Assembly: GCF_900143625.1 (NCBI RefSeq)
Contig: NZ_FRFF01000140.1
Location: 1 to 64,000 of the forward strand
Origin: Nocardiopsis sp. JB363
Lineage (GTDB): Bacteria; Actinomycetota; Actinomycetes; Streptosporangiales; Streptosporangiaceae
Direction: 5' to 3'
Length of the DNA stretch: 64,000 nucleotides
The first letter of the stretch is position 1, and every line of letters starts with the position of its first letter. The notes under the pieces are model-generated. The model was not told the DNA's origin, did not search any database, and saw nothing but the letters and a program-made list of their open reading frames with translations. The translations under genes and the position numbers were made by a program. Of the stretch, positions 26,589 through 33,800 are shown one piece after another.

Positions 26589-26617
26589 ACACTACGATCT
26601 GGTTGAGCAATGCTCAA
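26589..26617 (-). promoter_or_regulatory. Promoter of the SDR operon with TetR operator
   Basis: On the minus strand: TTGAGC (26617-26612), 17 bases, TAGTGT (26594-26589), then seven bases to the ATG at 26581. The -35 box is one arm of the palindrome TTGAGCA-A-TGCTCAA (26603-26617), a good candidate operator for the divergently encoded TetR protein, whose first possible start codon lies inside the palindrome. Binding would block both directions. Confidence 0.6.
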
Positions 26618-26621
26618 TAGC

Positions 26622-27203
26622 GTGCGCGAGGAAGCACCGCGGCGGACGCGGATGACCCAGGACGAACGCAGGCGCCAACTGGTCGGGATCGGCCTTCGGA
26701 TGCTGGTGGAACGGCCCATCCAGGAACTGGCGATCGACGAGGTCGCCAAGGAGGCCGGGATCTCCCGGGGGCTGCTGTTCCACTACTTCCCCAACAAGAC
26801 CGCCTTCCACGAGGCAGTCGTCGCGGCGGCGGCCAGACGGGTACTGCGCAACACCGCACCCGACGAGGGACTGGAGCCCTGGGCCGCGGTGGCGCAGTTC
26901 GTGGAGCGCTACCTCGAACAGGTGGAGCGCAGACGCGACTCGTACCTGGCCTTGGTCTTCGGCGGCGGTCCGGTCACCCTCGACGGCGCGCTCGTCGCCG
27001 ACCTGCGCGCGTCCATGGGGGAGCGCGTACGCGCCCTGCTGGACCTGTCCGAGGTCCACGCGCCCACCACCCGGTCCTGGACCGCCTACGTGGAGGACCG
27101 CGCCCTGAACCGGACCCCGGTGCGCGAGGGCGCGCTCGCCGAGGAGACCGACCACTGCGTCCGCGCGCTCCGTGCCCTGCTCGACCTGGACCCACCCGAG
27201 TGA
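26622..27203 (+). CDS. TetR-family regulator
   Basis: A regulator of about 193 residues. The N-terminal helix-turn-helix reads ELAIDEVAKEAGISRGLLFHYFPNKTAFHEAV, typical of TetR. The ligand domain follows and is not conserved. The start is uncertain: ATG 26610 lies inside the palindrome, GTG 26622 follows it, and ATG 26652 would give the shortest form; I choose GTG 26622. It is divergent from the SDR operon with the palindrome 26603-26617 between, so it probably represses that operon and itself. No ligand can be inferred beyond a link with the SDR substrate. Confidence 0.8.
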   Translation: MREEAPRRTRMTQDERRRQLVGIGLRMLVERPIQELAIDEVAKEAGISRGLLFHYFPNKTAFHEAVVAAAARRVLRNTAPDEGLEPWAAVAQFVERYLEQVERRRDSYLALVFGGGPVTLDGALVADLRASMGERVRALLDLSEVHAPTTRSWTAYVEDRALNRTPVREGALAEETDHCVRALRALLDLDPPE

Positions 27204-27226
27204 CCATGCCCGCCCCGAACCGCCCC

Positions 27227-27242
27227 TAGGATGCGGTGCGTG
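27227..27242 (+). promoter_or_regulatory. -10 box of a leaderless transcript
   Basis: TAGGAT at 27227-27232 is followed by seven bases and then GTG 27240, the likely start of the PemK-like gene. No ribosome site is present, which fits initiation at the first base of the mRNA. No clear -35 box is seen. Confidence 0.5.
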
Positions 27243-27686
27243 AGCCAACACACGACACAGCACAGTGACTCCCACCCGCACGAGGGCGCCGTCCGCGAGG
27301 TCCCCACCGGACGCAACGCCACCAAGCTCGTCTACGCCCCGGAGAAGGACGGGCTCGCCGACGCCGGCGAGATCGTGTGGACCTGGGTGCCCTTCGAGGA
27401 GGACGCCTCCCAAGGCAAGGACCGACCCATGCTGGTGGTCGGCCGCAAGGGCCGTCACCTGCACGGCCTCATGCTCTCCTCCCAGCGCCCCGACGAGCAC
27501 GAGCGCCAGGACTGGCTGCCCATCGGCTCCGGCCCCTGGGACCGTGAGGGCCGCGACTCCTACCTGCGAGTGGACCGCCTCTTCGAGTTCGACGAGGACG
27601 ACATCCGCCGCGAGGCCGCCGTGATGGACGAGGGCATCTTCTGGAAGGTCGCCGCCGTTCTGCGCGACCGCTACGGCTGGCGCTGA
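27240..27686 (+). CDS. PemK/MazF-like protein without antitoxin
   Basis: A 148-residue protein related to PemK/MazF-type endoribonuclease toxins; the segment [29 protein letters not shown] matches the family start (strand-loop with KxRPxLV). An N-terminal His-rich extension precedes it. There is no small antitoxin gene before or after; its neighbours are TetR and proA. In actinobacteria this branch is common as a lone gene, so toxin activity is doubtful. The start GTG 27240 is chosen because a -10 box lies just before it; an in-frame ATG at 27231 would lie inside that box. Confidence 0.7.
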   Translation: MSQHTTQHSDSHPHEGAVREVPTGRNATKLVYAPEKDGLADAGEIVWTWVPFEEDASQGKDRPMLVVGRKGRHLHGLMLSSQRPDEHERQDWLPIGSGPWDREGRDSYLRVDRLFEFDEDDIRREAAVMDEGIFWKVAAVLRDRYGWR

Positions 27687-27840
27687 CCCCTTCCGACCCC
27701 GGGACCGTCTCGGCCTGTGGACAACTCCCGCGGTGGTCGAGCGGGCGCTATACGCTGGAAGGAATCCCTCCGGCGACGGTGCCCTTCGACGCCGCAGGCG
27801 CCACCGGCCGGGGCGGCCTCCCGAGCAAGGAAGCCAGAAG

Positions 27841-29124
27841 ATGACAGTCAACAGTGACATCGAGCGTGAGGTCCACGCCGTAGCCCGACGCGGCAAGGAC
27901 GCGGCCGTCGACCTCGCCACGCTCAGCAGAGCGGCCAAGGACGCCGCCCTGACCGCGATCGCCGACACCCTGGTCAAGCGGGCCGACGAGATCGTCGCGG
28001 CCAACGCCGAGGACGTCGAGCGCGCCCGCGCCGAGGGCACCAGCCCGGCCATGATCGACCGGCTCACCCTCACCCCACGGCGGATCGAGGCCATCGCCGA
28101 CGCCGTGCGCGAGATCGTCGAGCTGCCGGACCCGGTGGGCGAGTCGGTGCGCGGCGGGGTGCTCCCCAACGGTCTGGACCTACGGCAGATCCGTGTGCCG
28201 CTGGGTGTCATCGGGATCATCTACGAGGGCAGGCCCAACGTCACCGTCGACGCCGCCGCACTGTGCCTGAAGAGCGGGAACGCCGCGCTGCTGCGGGGAT
28301 CGTCCTCCGCCTACAGCTCCAACACCGCCATCGTGCGGGTGCTGCGGGACGCGCTGAAGGGCACCGAGGTGCCGGTCGACGCGATCCAGTTGGTCCCAGG
28401 GCGCACCCGTGAGTCCTCCACCGCGCTGATGCGCGCGCGTGGCCTGGTCGACGTGCTCATCCCGCGCGGCGGCGGCTCGCTCATCCAGGCCGTGGTGCGC
28501 GACTCCAGCGTTCCGGTGATCGAGACCGGCGAGGGCCTGTGCCACGTGTACGTGGACGCCGACGCCGACCTGGACAAGGCGGTGGCCATCGCCACCAACG
28601 CCAAGGCGCAGCGCTGCTCGGTGTGCAACTCCGCGGAGACGCTCCTGGTGCACGAGGCGGTCGCCGACGCCTTCGTGCCGCGGGTGCTGGAGTCCCTGGC
28701 CGCGGCGGGTGTGACCGTGCACGGCGACCCCCGGGTACTGGAGATCGCCGCGGCCCACCCGACCGAGGCTACGGTGGTCGAGGCCACGGAGGAGGACTGG
28801 GGAACCGAGTACCTGGCCATGGACCTGGCAGTGCGGGTGGTGCCCGACGTCGACGCGGCGTTGCGACACATCCGCAGGTACTCCACCCAGCACACCGAGG
28901 CCATCATCACCGACTCGCTCGCCACCTCCCGGTACTTCGTGGCCCGAGTGGACTCGGCCGCGGTGATGGTGAACGCCTCCACCCGTTTCACGGACGGTGG
29001 CGAGTTCGGATTCGGTGCGGAAATCGGTATTTCCACCCAGAAACTGCATGCCAGGGGTCCGATGGGCCTCACCGAAATGACATCGACCAAGTACGTGGTC
29101 ACCGGTGACGGCCACCTGAAGTGA
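27841..29124 (+). CDS. proA: Gamma-glutamyl phosphate reductase
   Basis: A 427-residue enzyme for the second step of proline synthesis, reducing glutamyl-5-phosphate with NADPH to the semialdehyde. The active-site cysteine is C259 in [29 protein letters not shown] and [10 protein letters not shown] are typical. ATG 27841 stands behind AAGGAAG. Usually proB lies just before it; here five other genes intervene. A GGAA-loop terminator follows at once. Confidence 0.96.
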   Translation: MTVNSDIEREVHAVARRGKDAAVDLATLSRAAKDAALTAIADTLVKRADEIVAANAEDVERARAEGTSPAMIDRLTLTPRRIEAIADAVREIVELPDPVGESVRGGVLPNGLDLRQIRVPLGVIGIIYEGRPNVTVDAAALCLKSGNAALLRGSSSAYSSNTAIVRVLRDALKGTEVPVDAIQLVPGRTRESSTALMRARGLVDVLIPRGGGSLIQAVVRDSSVPVIETGEGLCHVYVDADADLDKAVAIATNAKAQRCSVCNSAETLLVHEAVADAFVPRVLESLAAAGVTVHGDPRVLEIAAAHPTEATVVEATEEDWGTEYLAMDLAVRVVPDVDAALRHIRRYSTQHTEAIITDSLATSRYFVARVDSAAVMVNASTRFTDGGEFGFGAEIGISTQKLHARGPMGLTEMTSTKYVVTGDGHLK

Positions 29125-29154
29125 TCACGCGACGGGCGTCGTGGCACGTCGGGG

Positions 29155-29184
29155 AAGGGTCGTCCGGGGAACCGGGCGGCCCTT
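29155..29184 (+). terminator. proA intrinsic terminator
   Basis: A 13-bp stem (29155-29167 with 29172-29184, two G-U pairs) capped by a GGAA tetraloop and ending in TTTT. It lies 30 bases after the proA stop. Confidence 0.85.
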
Positions 29185-29426
29185 TTCCGCTCCCGCGTCA
29201 CCGTGGTGATCCCCTGCCCCCGTGGGCACACGTGCCATGACCGTCACGTGCCTCACCTCGGCTGTTTCCTTTGTCGATACCTGGAGGGAAGCGAATCTTC
29301 CTCGGACAAGTATTCCCAAAGCGGTCGCTGATCGGTACTTTCACTGTGGTGTCACACGGCGCTCTTCCCGCACTCGAATCAGGAGCGTCCGGCCCCCACC
29401 GGTCACGACGAAAGGAAATCCCCCGC
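29185..29426. other. Long upstream region of the secreted repeat protein
   Basis: About 240 bases between the proA terminator and ATG 29427. The middle part (about 29250-29360) has lower GC than its surroundings and probably carries the promoter and part of a 5' leader. The open frame extending upstream of the ATG to 29271 lacks a signal peptide or ribosome site and is not taken as coding. The AAAGGAAA ribosome site is at 29411-29418. Confidence 0.45.
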
Positions 29427-30401
29427 ATGAAGCTCGGGAGTAAGATCGCCGCGTCCACCGCGACCGCGGCTCTGGCGATCGGCGGCGTCACCCTCATCGC
29501 CGCCCCCGCCCAGGCCGATCTGGTCACCCTGTGCTCCGGTCACGGCGGTGAGATCACCCTGCCGACCGACCTGAAGGTCCCCTCGGGTGCGAGCTGCTTC
29601 CTGGACGGCACCGTCATCCAGGGCGACGTCACCGTCGAGGAGAACGCCAACCTCCACATCATCTCCGGCGCGATCGAGGGTGAGGTGTCCGTCGACAGCG
29701 ACGCCTACTTCGACGCCTCCGACACCTCGGTCGACGGCGACGTGGTCAACTCCGGTTCCTACGGCACCTACCTGGAGGACGGCACCTCGGTCGCCACCCT
29801 GCGGGCCCAGGCCGCCGAAGGCTCCGCCAACGACGGTTTCGTCTACGTGGTCGGTGCCTCCGCCGCGTCCGTGGACGCCACCACCGGTGAGCTCTACGTC
29901 AACGGCGGCCGCATCGCCGACGGCGTGAACGCCGACGGCGTCGTCTACGCCGACATCTACGACAGCGTCGTCCGCGGCGACCTCACCGTCAACGGCTCCG
30001 CCTCCGGTGGAATCCTGTGCGACAGCGAGGTCCTGGGCAACGCCACCTACAGCGACAGCTCCGGCCCGGTCGCGGTCGGCGACGGTGAGACCGACGGCTT
30101 CTGCGCCTCGGTCAACTACGTCGACGGCGACCTGTCCGTCACCGGCATCTCCGGTGGCGCCTACATCGACAACAACATCGTCGGCGGCGACCTGGTGGCC
30201 ACCGACAACAGCCCGACCGCCCAGATCGGCGACGCCAACCGGGTCCGCGGCGGCATCGTCACCGAGGAGGTCGCCATGCGCGCGCTGGCCGCCGAGGTGA
30301 CCGCCGAGTTCGAGGCCCACGAGGCCGACCTGGAGGACCAGGTCGAGGAAGCCCGCACCGAGACCGTGGACGCGGCCATCGAGGCCGGTCCCGCCTTCTA
30401 A
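29427..30401 (+). CDS. Secreted beta-solenoid-like repeat protein
   Basis: A 324-residue exported protein. The signal peptide spans about residues 1-31 (ending PAQA). The mature part is built of short repeats of the form G-x-V-x-V, such as VIQGDVTVEENANLHIISG, IEGEVSVDSDAYF and VRGDLTVNGSASGGI, spaced roughly 20-22 residues, as in bactofilin-type or other right-handed beta-helix folds. It has four cysteines in the mature part and few basic residues. The last 45 residues are helical and acidic (about 280-320), perhaps a coiled coil. It could be a surface or spore-coat component; no function is known to me. It stands alone between two terminators. Confidence 0.7.
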   Translation: MKLGSKIAASTATAALAIGGVTLIAAPAQADLVTLCSGHGGEITLPTDLKVPSGASCFLDGTVIQGDVTVEENANLHIISGAIEGEVSVDSDAYFDASDTSVDGDVVNSGSYGTYLEDGTSVATLRAQAAEGSANDGFVYVVGASAASVDATTGELYVNGGRIADGVNADGVVYADIYDSVVRGDLTVNGSASGGILCDSEVLGNATYSDSSGPVAVGDGETDGFCASVNYVDGDLSVTGISGGAYIDNNIVGGDLVATDNSPTAQIGDANRVRGGIVTEEVAMRALAAEVTAEFEAHEADLEDQVEEARTETVDAAIEAGPAF

Positions 30402-30409
30402 CACCGCGT

Positions 30410-30441
30410 CAGTCGGGGTTCGCACGGGCGAACCCCGACTG
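30410..30441 (+). terminator. Terminator 1 after the repeat-protein gene
   Basis: A perfect 14-bp stem (30410-30423 with 30428-30441) with an ACGG loop, nine bases after the stop codon. Confidence 0.85.
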
Positions 30442-30512
30442 GCACGGAACCGGGAACTCCTGCTCGTCCCGGGCCAGCGCGACTTTCGTCGGTGCTCGAA
30501 CGGAAGCGGATC

Positions 30513-30551
30513 ACGGCAGCGCCGACGGCCACCGGCCGTCGGCGCTGCCGT
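30513..30551 (+). terminator. Second long hairpin, terminator-like
   Basis: A perfect 17-bp stem (30514-30530 with 30534-30550) with a three-base ACC loop, plus one A-T pair outside and TCGTT after it. Together with the hairpin at 30410 it insulates the catabolic gene set downstream. Confidence 0.75.
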
Positions 30552-30660
30552 CGTTATGCCTCCGGTCCGTGCTTCCGGTCCGTGCCTTCGCCCCATGTCT
30601 TCGGGTCGCGACGCCGGGACGCGTGGCTCCTCTCTCCGGTATTCCGGTTTATGTCGTACC

Positions 30661-30691
30661 CGTGACGACGGTCATGGTCGAGTGATATGTT
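30661..30691 (+). promoter_or_regulatory. Promoter and putative PaaX-type operator of the SDR-ECH-RidA operon
   Basis: An imperfect palindrome TGACGACGGTCA (30663-30674) overlaps the expected -35 region, and GAGTGATATG (30680-30689) contains the start of the -10 box TATGTT (30686-30691). The ATG of the SDR follows six bases later, so the mRNA may be leaderless. Nearly the same arrangement recurs on the minus strand at 33714-33742 upstream of the PaaX-like gene, pointing to a shared operator. Confidence 0.6.
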
Positions 30692-30697
30692 CGCGCC

Positions 30698-31462
30698 ATG
30701 GCTGACTCCCAACGGCTCGCCGTGGTCTCCGGCGGCTCCGGTGGCATCGGACGGGCCGTCGTGTTCGCGCTCGCCGAGGCCGGACACGAGGTGGTCGCCC
30801 TCGGCCGTGACCCCCACCGCCTCGCAGCGCTCGTCGACGACGCTCGGGAACGGGGACACCCCGTCACCACCCACGCCTGCGACCTCACCGACGAGGCCGC
30901 CGTGTCCGAACTGGCCGATGCGCTCGGCCCCGTATCCGTACTGGTCAACAACGCCGGCGCCGCGCACAGCGCACGACTGCGCGACACCGACCTCGACCTG
31001 TGGCGACACCACATCGACGCCAACGCCACCTCCGCGTTCCTGCCGACCCGTGCCCTGCTGCCCGGCATGCTCGAACGCGACCACGGGCGCGTGGTCTTCG
31101 TCGCGTCCACCTCCGCGCACACCGGAACCCGTTACACCGTCGCCTACGCGGCCGCCAAGCACGCCGTCCTCGGCCTGGCCCGTTCCGTGGCCGACGAGGT
31201 CGCCGGCACCGGCGTGACCGTCAACGCGGTGTGTCCCTCCTTCGTGCGCACCCCCATGACCGAACACTCGGTGGCCCGCATCGCCGAACGCACCGGACGC
31301 GACCCCGAACGTGCCGAACGCGCCCTCGCCGAGTCCACGCCCCTGGGCCGGCTCATCGAACCCGAGGAGGTGGCGGCCGCCGTCACCTACCTGGCGAGCC
31401 CCCTGGCCGGGGCGGTCAACGGCCAGTCCCTCACCCTGGATGGAGGAGACACACAACGATGA
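30698..31462 (+). CDS. Short-chain dehydrogenase of the aromatic-CoA gene set
   Basis: A 254-residue SDR: SGGSGGIGRAV cofactor loop, VNNAGAAHS, catalytic Ser in VASTSAHTG and YAAAKHA for Tyr-Lys, with a C-terminal LTLDGGDTQR tail like 3-oxoacyl/3-hydroxyacyl reductases. In the proposed pathway it would oxidise a 3-hydroxyacyl-CoA intermediate after ring cleavage. It overlaps the enoyl-CoA hydratase gene by four bases (ATGA). Start ATG 30698 is six bases from the -10 box. Confidence 0.88.
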   Translation: MADSQRLAVVSGGSGGIGRAVVFALAEAGHEVVALGRDPHRLAALVDDARERGHPVTTHACDLTDEAAVSELADALGPVSVLVNNAGAAHSARLRDTDLDLWRHHIDANATSAFLPTRALLPGMLERDHGRVVFVASTSAHTGTRYTVAYAAAKHAVLGLARSVADEVAGTGVTVNAVCPSFVRTPMTEHSVARIAERTGRDPERAERALAESTPLGRLIEPEEVAAAVTYLASPLAGAVNGQSLTLDGGDTQR

Positions 31463-32286
31463 GCGCCTTTCGCGGCTCAGTGCCGCTCACCGATCGGTGG
31501 GACCACTTCGACCTGGAACAGGTCGACGGGGTCACCACCGTCACCCTGAACCGCCCGGACCGGCTCAACGCCCTCACCTTCGAGGCCTACGCCGATCTGC
31601 GGGACCTGTTGCTGGAACTACCGCACCGCGACGACACCCGCGTGCTGGTCCTGCGCGGCGAGGGCCGTGCCTTCTGCTCCGGTGGCGACGTCGACGAGAT
31701 CATCGGCCGCACCCTGGAGATGGCCCCCGACGAACTCCTCGCCTTCACCCGCATGACGGGGGAGGTGATCCGGGCGATGCGCGAATGCCCGATCCCCGTG
31801 GTCGCCGGGATCCAGGGGATGGCCGCCGGCGCCGGCGCGGTGCTGGCCCTGGCCTCCGACTTCCGGGTGGTGGCCCGCTCGGCCCGCTTCGCGTTCCTGT
31901 TCACCAAGGTGGGGCTGTCCGGGGCCGACATGGGCGCCGCCTATCTGTTGCCCCGCATGGTCGGCCTGGGCAACGCCACGCGCATCCTCATGCTCGGCGA
32001 CACCGTCGAGTCGGATGAGGCCGAACGGATCGGTCTGGTGAGCGAACTGGTGGAGGACGATGGGCTCGACACCGCCGTGGAACGGCTCGCCGGACGTCTG
32101 GCGCGGGGACCCTCCTTCGCCCACGCCCAGACCAAGGCCCTGCTGTCCCGGGAGCTCGACATGAGCCTGTCCGGGGCCATCGAACTGGAGTCCATGACCC
32201 AGGCGTTGCTCATGCGCAGCGAGGACTACGCCGAGTTCCACGCCGCCTTCACCGGTCGCCGCACCCCCCAATGGAAGGGACGCTGA
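31459..32286 (+). CDS. Enoyl-CoA hydratase/isomerase family protein
   Basis: A 275-residue crotonase-fold enzyme. GEGRAFCSGGDVDEI holds the first oxyanion-hole glycine region and IQGMAAGAGAVLALASD the second; the residues usually acting as acid/base (Glu pair) seem partly replaced (Ser-Gly-Ala-Asp in KVGLSGADMG), so the exact reaction (hydration, isomerisation or ring opening) is open. It starts at ATG 31459 with GGAGGAGA upstream and is coupled to the SDR. The RidA-like gene follows without spacing. Role inferred: beta-oxidation-like or ring-opening step on a CoA-bound product. Confidence 0.87.
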   Translation: MSAFRGSVPLTDRWDHFDLEQVDGVTTVTLNRPDRLNALTFEAYADLRDLLLELPHRDDTRVLVLRGEGRAFCSGGDVDEIIGRTLEMAPDELLAFTRMTGEVIRAMRECPIPVVAGIQGMAAGAGAVLALASDFRVVARSARFAFLFTKVGLSGADMGAAYLLPRMVGLGNATRILMLGDTVESDEAERIGLVSELVEDDGLDTAVERLAGRLARGPSFAHAQTKALLSRELDMSLSGAIELESMTQALLMRSEDYAEFHAAFTGRRTPQWKGR

Positions 32287-32721
32287 GTGGAACCCGTGCA
32301 CCTGCCGCCCACCCCGCACACGCTGGTCAACCCGCCCGAACTCGGGCCCAACCCGGGCTTCTCCCACGCGGTGGTCCCCGCGCCGGGACGCCTGGTCCAC
32401 CTGGCGGGCCAGATCGCCTCCGGGCCCGACGGGCGCCTGGCCGCCGAGTCCCTGGTCGACCAGTTCGACGGCGCCCTGGCCAATGTCGTCACCGCCCTGC
32501 GAGCCTGTGGAGGCTCACCCGAACACCTGGTCCGTCTGTGCGTGTACACCACCGACGTGCCCGGTTATCGGGTCTCGGGACGGGAGCTGGGCCGGGTCTA
32601 CCGCGCCCACATGGGGCGTCACTACCCGGCCGTCGCGCTGTTCGGCGTGGCCGAGTTGTTCGAACCCGGCGCCTTGTTGGAGCTGGTCTGCGACGCCGTC
32701 ATCCCGGGACCGACCGAATAG
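32287..32721 (+). CDS. RidA/YjgF-family protein lacking the usual arginine
   Basis: A 144-residue RidA-fold protein starting at GTG 32287 directly after the hydratase stop. The fold segments VHLAGQIASGPDG and LVRLCVYTTDVPGY are clear. RidA enamine/imine deaminases carry an Arg in the segment PARSxV; here that site reads YPAVALFGV, so the Arg is replaced by Val. Within an aminobenzoate pathway a RidA homologue could remove reactive imines or enamines formed when the amino group is lost, but the missing Arg suggests a different chemistry. Ends 23 bases before the convergent PaaX-like gene. Confidence 0.82.
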   Translation: MEPVHLPPTPHTLVNPPELGPNPGFSHAVVPAPGRLVHLAGQIASGPDGRLAAESLVDQFDGALANVVTALRACGGSPEHLVRLCVYTTDVPGYRVSGRELGRVYRAHMGRHYPAVALFGVAELFEPGALLELVCDAVIPGPTE

Positions 32722-32744
32722 GCGGTGTTCGCTTGTCGCCGCCG

Positions 32745-33695
32745 TCAACCGCCGGGGGCGACGGTGGTACGCACGTGCTCCAGGGCGGGTTCGCGCAGCA
32801 GGGCGTGCAGGTCGAAGAAGACACGCGCGGCCCTGCTGCCCGCCCACCGGTCGGGCAGCAGCTCGGGCGGCAGCCCCGGGTCGAGGAACGGCAGCCTTCG
32901 CCAGGAGTCGACCGCGCGCAGGTGGTCGGCGAAGGCCGTCGCCCGCTGCTCCGGGCCCTGCTCCGGACGTGTGCCCCGGCGTCGCCAGGCGGTCAGCACC
33001 GGCTCGTGTTCGTCGAGGAAGCCCCGGTACATCGCCTGTAGCGCGGGAAGGTCCCACCAACGCGCCACGGACGTCGTCAGGTCGCGAAAATCCAGGTGGG
33101 TCGCGTGGAACAGTTCCGCGTGCTCTTCCAGGTCCAGCTCGCGCAGGGTGGCGCGCGCCTGGTCGGTGAGGTGGGCGGGGGCGATCCACACCCCGGCGGC
33201 CGTGGTGCCGAACCCCAACCGGGTCAGCTGGGTCCGTAGCGCGTGCCGGCGGCGACGCTCGGACTCGGGCACGGAGAACACCATCAGGACCCAACCGTCC
33301 TCGGCGCGGGCCACCCGGTGCCCGAAGATGCGCTGGTCGCCTTCGCCGAGTATGCGACGTCCCTCGTCGGAGAGCCGATAGCCGGCCGCCCCGCCCAGCC
33401 GTTCGGACACCAGCAGCCCACGGCGTTTGAGCCGGGAGACCGCCGAGCGGACCGAGGGACCGTCGACGTCGAGTCCGGCCATCAACGCGATCAGGTCGGC
33501 CACCCCGATCCACCCGCCCACGTCTCGGGCGTAGGTGCCGAAGAACGACACGATCAGGGCCCGGGGGCGGCGCAGGACGCGGTCGGCGTCGGTGGTGGTC
33601 TCCGGGGTTGCTCGGTCGCTGTTGGGGATCATGGGAACACGATAGCCGCCGATGTTCGCGACCCCCTGTGGTGCTCGGACTTTCACGTCCGTCAC
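32745..33695 (-). CDS. PaaX-family transcriptional regulator
   Basis: A protein of about 316 residues like PaaX, the repressor of phenylacetate breakdown that responds to aryl-CoA thioesters. The N-terminal winged helix starts at RRPRALIVSFFGTYARDVGGWI, followed by the central and C-terminal PaaX domains (VFSVPESERRRRHALRTQL). The start is uncertain: GTG 33695 (taken here, with GGGAAA upstream) or ATG 33632. It faces the SDR-ECH-RidA operon and is divergent from the acyl-CoA dehydrogenase gene. The shared palindromes at 30663 and 33729 are its likely operators, and the ligand would then be an aromatic CoA ester such as 2-aminobenzoyl-CoA. Confidence 0.85.
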   Translation of the reverse strand: MTDVKVRAPQGVANIGGYRVPMIPNSDRATPETTTDADRVLRRPRALIVSFFGTYARDVGGWIGVADLIALMAGLDVDGPSVRSAVSRLKRRGLLVSERLGGAAGYRLSDEGRRILGEGDQRIFGHRVARAEDGWVLMVFSVPESERRRRHALRTQLTRLGFGTTAAGVWIAPAHLTDQARATLRELDLEEHAELFHATHLDFRDLTTSVARWWDLPALQAMYRGFLDEHEPVLTAWRRRGTRPEQGPEQRATAFADHLRAVDSWRRLPFLDPGLPPELLPDRWAGSRAARVFFDLHALLREPALEHVRTTVAPGG

Positions 33696-33713
33696 GTTCG
33701 TTTTCCCGGTAAC

Positions 33714-33742
33714 TTCATATCACTCTCTTGACGGCCGTCACG
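33714..33742 (-). promoter_or_regulatory. Divergent promoter region with putative PaaX-type operator
   Basis: On the minus strand a CGTGACG-type site with perfect palindrome TGACGGCCGTCA (33729-33740) is followed by GAGTGATATG (33725-33716) and a TATGAA -10 box (33719-33714) directed at the PaaX-like gene. On the plus strand the same palindrome begins with TTGACG (33728-33733), a possible -35 box for the acyl-CoA dehydrogenase gene. A partial copy (TCACGTCCGTCACG) lies at 33683-33696. Confidence 0.6.
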
Positions 33743-33800
33743 TTATGGGTGCATCGTCAGAGTGAGGCGGATCACGTATCCCAGAGAGTCGAGGTCGCCC

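Noticed and set aside
27240-27686. Toxin-antitoxin pair
   Set aside because: Only the PemK-like gene is present; the upstream TetR gene is linked to the SDR operon and no small antitoxin ORF with ribosome site was found.
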